From NCBI RefSeq assembly GCF_018595715.1, contig NZ_JAHEOJ010000027.1, positions 81,719 through 131,214 on the forward strand: 49,496 nt of DNA, read 5' to 3'. Source of the stretch: Glaciecola sp. XM2 (lineage in GTDB: Bacteria > Pseudomonadota > Gammaproteobacteria > Enterobacterales > Alteromonadaceae). The notes under the pieces are model-generated. The model had not been told where the DNA came from and searched no databases. It was given only the letters and a program-made list of their open reading frames with translations. Shown piece after piece: positions 45,939 to 49,496 of the stretch (the stretch's first letter is position 1; the number at the start of each line of letters is the position of its first letter). Made by a program: the position numbers and the translations under genes.

Positions 45939-47100
45939 TAGCTGTCTGTACGATGACAAACATCCTTTTGGAATGGCGTTTAAAGACAGAACATGCCTTG
46001 GTTGTTTGACGCATAAAGAAAAACAAACATTAGATTGGCAAGCACGCAAAGATAAACTTATTCAGATAACCCACAAACTAAAGCGTCATTCGAAAACATA
46101 TGACTGCGTGGTGCCCGTTGTTGGGGATGCTGAAGATTATTTTACCGTCAATGAGGTGCTAGATTTAGGGTTAAGGCCACTCATTGTCTGCGTGAACGAC
46201 TATTTTAAAAATGACATTGCTTGGCACAATCTACATAATTTGATCACGCATTTCGACGTTGACTCATTTGTTTTTAACCCAGATATGAATGTGTACAAAG
46301 AGTTGGTCAAAACCTCTCTTCGTAAATATGAGCATGTTTTGCTCCCTTTTTTACAATTGCATACTAGCTTTCCAGTTCATGTTGCATATGAACGCAAAAT
46401 TCCAATGATCATTTGGGGGCAGCATCAAGCCATTGAGCAAGTGGGTAAGTTCTCACATTCGGATGAAGTTGAGATGTCGAAATGGAGTAGGCAACAGCAT
46501 GATATCTTCACCGTCGATATAGATAAATTGATGGGAAATGGCGCACAAGTCCAACAACGCTATGTAAATTACTATCGTTATCCAAATACACAAGCATTAC
46601 AGAAGCGCGGCACGACCGGTCTTTACCTTAGTAACTACATCCCGTGGGACCCGTTAAAGCAAAACTACAATGCCTTAACCTATGGCTTTATTCCGCAGCG
46701 GCAGATCGCTACTTTTGATATATATGACCGAGCTGGCAGCTCAATCTATTACGACTTACATGATTTGTTGAAGCTTAAACGAGTAGGATATCGTAAATGC
46801 GTTGATCATTTGGTACGAGAAATACGTCACCAACGCATTAAACCAACTCATGCTCAAACCTTAGCAGATCATTACATGAATACCCCCGTAAACATTAAAC
46901 CATTCTTTAATTGGCTCGGCGTGACCAGCAGCGGTTACGAATGGTTTATTGAACATAAGTTATCTGGTATGAAGCATTTATTGTCTAAAGAGCCCCTTTC
47001 AGAATCTGTAAAATTAACAAAGAAGATATCTGATTTGCTCGTCAATGGAGAGTCTCCTCAGCGAAGCTTTATACTATTTGGTAAAGGCATAGACATTTAA
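45922..47100 (+). CDS. amidotransferase homologue with a destroyed PP-loop
   Basis: This 392-residue protein is a paralogue of the first gene of the cassette. It keeps the two CxxC knuckles (C5, C8, C25, C28), the YDC opening strand (Y60-C62), LGLRPLIVC and IWGQHQAIE-like equivalents of the family. The ATP loop, however, reads VVPVVGDAED where the active paralogue has IVGVSGGKDS, so the Ser, second Gly, Lys and final Ser are all changed. It is full length with no stop or frameshift, thus not a decaying pseudogene. It overlaps the HisF-like gene by 17 bases. It may be a regulatory or structural partner of the active enzyme, or have a new activity. Confidence 0.78.
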   Translation: MPQECNSCLYDDKHPFGMAFKDRTCLGCLTHKEKQTLDWQARKDKLIQITHKLKRHSKTYDCVVPVVGDAEDYFTVNEVLDLGLRPLIVCVNDYFKNDIAWHNLHNLITHFDVDSFVFNPDMNVYKELVKTSLRKYEHVLLPFLQLHTSFPVHVAYERKIPMIIWGQHQAIEQVGKFSHSDEVEMSKWSRQQHDIFTVDIDKLMGNGAQVQQRYVNYYRYPNTQALQKRGTTGLYLSNYIPWDPLKQNYNALTYGFIPQRQIATFDIYDRAGSSIYYDLHDLLKLKRVGYRKCVDHLVREIRHQRIKPTHAQTLADHYMNTPVNIKPFFNWLGVTSSGYEWFIEHKLSGMKHLLSKEPLSESVKLTKKISDLLVNGESPQRSFILFGKGIDI

Positions 47101-47112
47101 TATGGAATCAAT

Positions 47113-48255
47113 ATGAAAAAAAGCATCGTTTTATTTGGTTGTGGTCACGTGGCTGAAAAACACCTTAATCTGGTTCCCGCGTTTATTGTTGATAATAACC
47201 CTGACCTTATTGGGACACAGTTTCATGACATTGAAATAAAGTCGCCAAGTATCCTAGCTGGGAATGCTGACGATTATGAGGTGATTGTTTGCACAACATC
47301 AGTATCAGAAGTGAAAAGCCAGCTTGAATCATATGGCTTTACATGGGGGCAAAATGCAAAAGTTGCCTTGCTATTAAGTGAACGCATGGAGATGGCTGAT
47401 TTAGAGGACACGGCCTTTCGCTTTTTGCTAAGCAGTGGTTTACCTTCTTCTGCTGAGACTTTCTCAGGTGGAGGTATATACCTAATTGAAGAATCCGATA
47501 ACTTCCCAAATGCAACTAAACTATATGAGGGAAATACTCATGGTTTGATCCGGCACGAAGAGGGGTACGCCTTTTCGAGCCAAGGAGAGGGCATTATTTT
47601 CTTAAACGAATCATTTGAACTGACAAACAAAATTTCCTTACACTCAGCACTTCGCCCACATGGAATAAGGCAATACGGAGACCTTTGGGTCCTAGCGTCC
47701 AGTTATCATGACTCTATTGTAGGTGTAGATAAAAATGGGAATGAGATATTTGAATACCCATTTAGTAAAAAACGCAGTGATTATCTAAGCGCGCAACATC
47801 ATTGCAATGATTTATTTATTGTTGGTGATTATGCTTACGTATCTATGTTTTCAATAACCGGCAATTACAAACGAAACAGCTTTGATGGTGGCATCCTTGA
47901 GATCGATTTAAGAAACGGCGAAATGCAAACGTTGATTGATGGCCTAACAATGCCCCATAGTGTCACTTGTGATGAACAAGGCTATAAGGTGTTAGATTCA
48001 TTTAAAGGAACGTTGTTAGCCGATAACTTTCAGGTGAAAGCAACCTTGCCAGGCTTTGTGAGAGGATATGATGCTGATTCAAAATATTATTACTTAGGTG
48101 AAAGTAAAAACCGAAACTTTTCTCGATTAAATCCCGGGCGAACACCCGTTTCAATCGACTCTAGAATAACGATTATTAATAAAGACTTCGGATTTAGCCG
48201 CTCCATCCCACTACCTAAAAAGGTGTCAGAAATTCATTCACTGATCAAGTTATAG
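47113..48255 (+). CDS. Rossmann-like N-domain fused to a beta-propeller (TIGR03032/DUF4915-like)
   Basis: This 380-residue protein has two parts. Residues 1-90 look like a nucleotide-binding Rossmann domain (VLFGCGHVAEKH, then VDNNP and IVCTTS), like the nucleotide-binding start of sugar O-acyltransferases. Residues about 118-380 form beta-rich repeats with conserved HG/PH positions (GNTHGLI, RPHGIRQYGDLWVLAS, QHHCNDLFIVGDY, MPHSVTCDEQG), which look like a beta-propeller of the TIGR03032/DUF4915 type. I do not recognise the full-length architecture. It lies 12 bases after the second amidotransferase gene and ends the cassette at a hairpin. It could bind or acylate the modified sugar; function unproved. 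Confidence 0.7.
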   Translation: MKKSIVLFGCGHVAEKHLNLVPAFIVDNNPDLIGTQFHDIEIKSPSILAGNADDYEVIVCTTSVSEVKSQLESYGFTWGQNAKVALLLSERMEMADLEDTAFRFLLSSGLPSSAETFSGGGIYLIEESDNFPNATKLYEGNTHGLIRHEEGYAFSSQGEGIIFLNESFELTNKISLHSALRPHGIRQYGDLWVLASSYHDSIVGVDKNGNEIFEYPFSKKRSDYLSAQHHCNDLFIVGDYAYVSMFSITGNYKRNSFDGGILEIDLRNGEMQTLIDGLTMPHSVTCDEQGYKVLDSFKGTLLADNFQVKATLPGFVRGYDADSKYYYLGESKNRNFSRLNPGRTPVSIDSRITIINKDFGFSRSIPLPKKVSEIHSLIKL

Positions 48256-48284
48256 TGGCAACGCGGCGCGTTACCATTTTCTTT
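48256..48284 (+). terminator. candidate terminator of the amidotransferase cassette
   Basis: TGGCAACGC (48256-48264) pairs with GCGTTACCA (48268-48276) with one C-A mismatch and a three-base loop, followed by TTTTCTTT. It directly follows the stop of the propeller gene. Confidence 0.6.
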
Positions 48285-48312
48285 GTACTAAGAGGGTATC
48301 GCTGGACTAAGC

Positions 48313-49107
48313 TTATTGTGAATAGTGTTTTTGTATCAATGCCAACACATCTTGCTCTTCTAGACCGCCTTTAACGGCGCTCTCCTTGAGTAGATCTGAG
48401 TCGATGTTCCGTTCGTGAGCTAATTGAACAAGTCTATCTATGGCATCTGGATATTGCGCTAACTGTTCTACTGAAACGATGATCATTTCTTCAGACTGTG
48501 CGTCGTCTCCTTCAACCGTAGCAAGCAACGCATCTAAAACATACTTACCGACAAACGGCACTTCTTTTATTGTTGTTACCAATATTTCCATCGTTTTGTT
48601 TGGAAACGCATTTACAAGTTTTTGTGCAATTTGATCAGCCGAATCTGGCTGTGCTAATACTGCCGTTTTAACAATTTCATTGAAGTATTCAGGTGAATAG
48701 TTGCACGCTGCATTAGTTGCAACACCGGCATAACTTGGTTCAGCGTTAACCGCAATCTCAACTATCGCTGTTGGCTTAGCAACGTTGTGCTCGTTTGCTA
48801 GCATAATAATCTCATCAACAAACGTTGGATTGGTCGAAACGCTAGCGGTAATTATTTCTTGATAATCTTCGGGGTACGCTGCGAGCGCTATGGACACAAA
48901 CTCTTTTGTCTTATCGGGATATCTAGTGAGTAATGCTCGAAGAGCGTCACTTACAGAACGATTATTGCTTACTTGCGTTTTGAAGAAATGAATAGACTTT
49001 TTACTGGGTTCTAGGATGTTTTGAAGTTCGTCATCTACGATTGTGTTAGACGCAAAGCCATGTGTTGCGAAGGCAGAAAGGATACATGCTATGTATAAAC
49101 GTTTCAT
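48313..49107 (-). CDS. periplasmic protein of 15-residue helical repeats
   Basis: I do not recognise this 264-residue protein. It has a signal peptide (MKRLYIACILSAFATHGFA, cleavage about residue 19). The start was chosen for that signal and for the TAAGG ribosome site; a longer frame upstream adds no signal. From residue 64 it consists of repeats of 15 residues, each opening with Pro and followed by an amphipathic helix: prolines at 64, 79, 94, 124, 139, 154, 169 and 184, with P112 slightly out of phase. A helical solenoid for protein binding is likely. It is convergent with the cassette and may not belong to it. Confidence 0.6.
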   Translation of the reverse strand: MKRLYIACILSAFATHGFASNTIVDDELQNILEPSKKSIHFFKTQVSNNRSVSDALRALLTRYPDKTKEFVSIALAAYPEDYQEIITASVSTNPTFVDEIIMLANEHNVAKPTAIVEIAVNAEPSYAGVATNAACNYSPEYFNEIVKTAVLAQPDSADQIAQKLVNAFPNKTMEILVTTIKEVPFVGKYVLDALLATVEGDDAQSEEMIIVSVEQLAQYPDAIDRLVQLAHERNIDSDLLKESAVKGGLEEQDVLALIQKHYSQ

Positions 49108-49372
49108 AAAAACTAACCTTAGAGTACTCATTAAGTGACATACATTATTTATTATCGGCAAACTCCTTTTATGCCTAAAAGTTAACTTACGCTGATAGGC
49201 AAAAAACACAAGTTAAGACAGGTATGAATATGTGACTAATAGTATGTTGAAAAACCCTGCAGCTTTCCTTAGCCTCAAATAGACATCGCATATTAAAAAT
49301 AGTTCATAATTAGTTACAAATTTGTAAAAAAAGTAACAGCGGAAAATATCTATCTTTTTACGAACAAATGTA
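49108..49372. other. AT-rich upstream region of the rRNA operon
   Basis: There is no gene in this stretch. It is AT-rich with A/T tracts toward its end (49303-49372), the kind of UP element and Fis-binding region that precedes rrn promoters. A 14-base palindrome TTACAAATTTGTAA lies at 49314-49327. A weak inverted repeat (TGCCTA near 49173 with TAGGCA near 49196) may end something on the minus strand, but it has no clear partner gene. Confidence 0.55.
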
Positions 49373-49400
49373 TTGACAAAAATTATCAATGGCGTAGTAT
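49373..49400 (+). promoter_or_regulatory. rRNA operon promoter
   Basis: TTGACA (49373-49378) and TAGTAT (49395-49400) are separated by 16 bases, the usual short spacing of rrn P1/P2 promoters. A GC-containing discriminator (TCGCATCCCGC) follows, the feature linked to ppGpp control. An AT-rich region precedes it. Confidence 0.88.
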
Positions 49401-49463
49401 TCGCATCCCGCTTGAGAGACACTCGATGTGCTTAAGTGGCAACGAACGAAAGTTAGGTTGCAC

Positions 49464-49476
49464 TGCTCTTTAACAA
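49464..49476 (+). promoter_or_regulatory. rrn leader boxA antitermination site
   Basis: TGCTCTTTAACAA is the boxA element for NusB/S10 binding, and the bases around it (from GCAC before it to ACAATCTGT after it) closely match the E. coli rrn leader. The window ends before 16S rRNA, which should begin roughly 150-200 bases further on. Confidence 0.93.
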
Positions 49477-49496
49477 TTTATAACAAGACAATCTGT

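Noticed and set aside
45922-47100. Second amidotransferase as an ordinary pseudogene
   Set aside because: The frame is open over the full family length, overlaps the preceding gene and keeps its zinc knuckles; only the ATP loop is changed.

Overview
The window is a chromosomal segment of a marine gammaproteobacterium, most likely in the Alteromonadales and probably Alteromonas/Glaciecola-like. The evidence is a typical gammaproteobacterial spc-alpha ribosomal gene order, an E. coli-like S4 autoregulatory leader, MotX of the sodium-driven flagellar motor, a ubiD-fre pair, an rnr-rlmB pair, and an rrn leader nearly identical to that of E. coli. The genus is inferred, not demonstrated.

Left part (1-7.2 kb): the first 90 bases end in a 3' tRNA fragment with CCA but no matching 5' half, which looks like an attachment site at the edge of an element lying to the left. 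Housekeeping and stress genes follow: a PCu(A)C copper chaperone, Dps, a PQQ-dependent sugar dehydrogenase, an Mpo1-like membrane protein, a CnoX-type thioredoxin/TPR protein, purA, and an aldehyde dehydrogenase overlapping a VOC protein.

Middle-left (7.2-19.9 kb): a coherent peptidoglycan-scavenging locus. On the minus strand it runs from a penicillin-recognising-type lipoprotein to alanine racemase, L-Ala-D/L-Glu epimerase, a sodium:solute symporter, MurQ, an M14 carboxypeptidase, a lipoprotein that fuses an AmiD-type zinc amidase to an AmiE/YbbE-type serine hydrolase, and an NhaC-family antiporter. A BadF/BadG-type sugar kinase (MurK-like) is divergent. Together they could strip stem peptides outside the cytoplasm, import MurNAc without a PTS, phosphorylate it, convert it to GlcNAc-6-P plus D-lactate, and recycle the D-amino acids and peptides.

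Middle (19.9-34.6 kb): PhnA/YjdM, a two-domain M16 peptidase lipoprotein with a palindromic operator candidate, an RRM protein, a VF530 protein, a small membrane protein, a glutaryl-CoA dehydrogenase, secreted proteins, an M28 peptidase, fre, ubiD, motX with a sigma-28-like promoter, rnr and rlmB.

Right part (34.8-43.3 kb): the complete spc and alpha operons (rplN to rplQ). They are not preceded by the S10 operon but by rlmB. The alpha leader pseudoknot can be read base by base.

Far right (43.4-49.5 kb): between the rplQ terminator and an rRNA operon promoter sits a five-gene, tightly overlapping cassette: an N-acetyl-sugar amidotransferase of the WbpG/PseA type, HisH, a HisF-like protein lacking the catalytic aspartates, a second amidotransferase homologue whose PP-loop is destroyed, and a Rossmann/beta-propeller fusion. 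With the peptidoglycan locus this is the best candidate for an undescribed system. A periplasmic protein built of 15-residue helical repeats and the rrn P/boxA region close the window; the 16S gene lies just outside.
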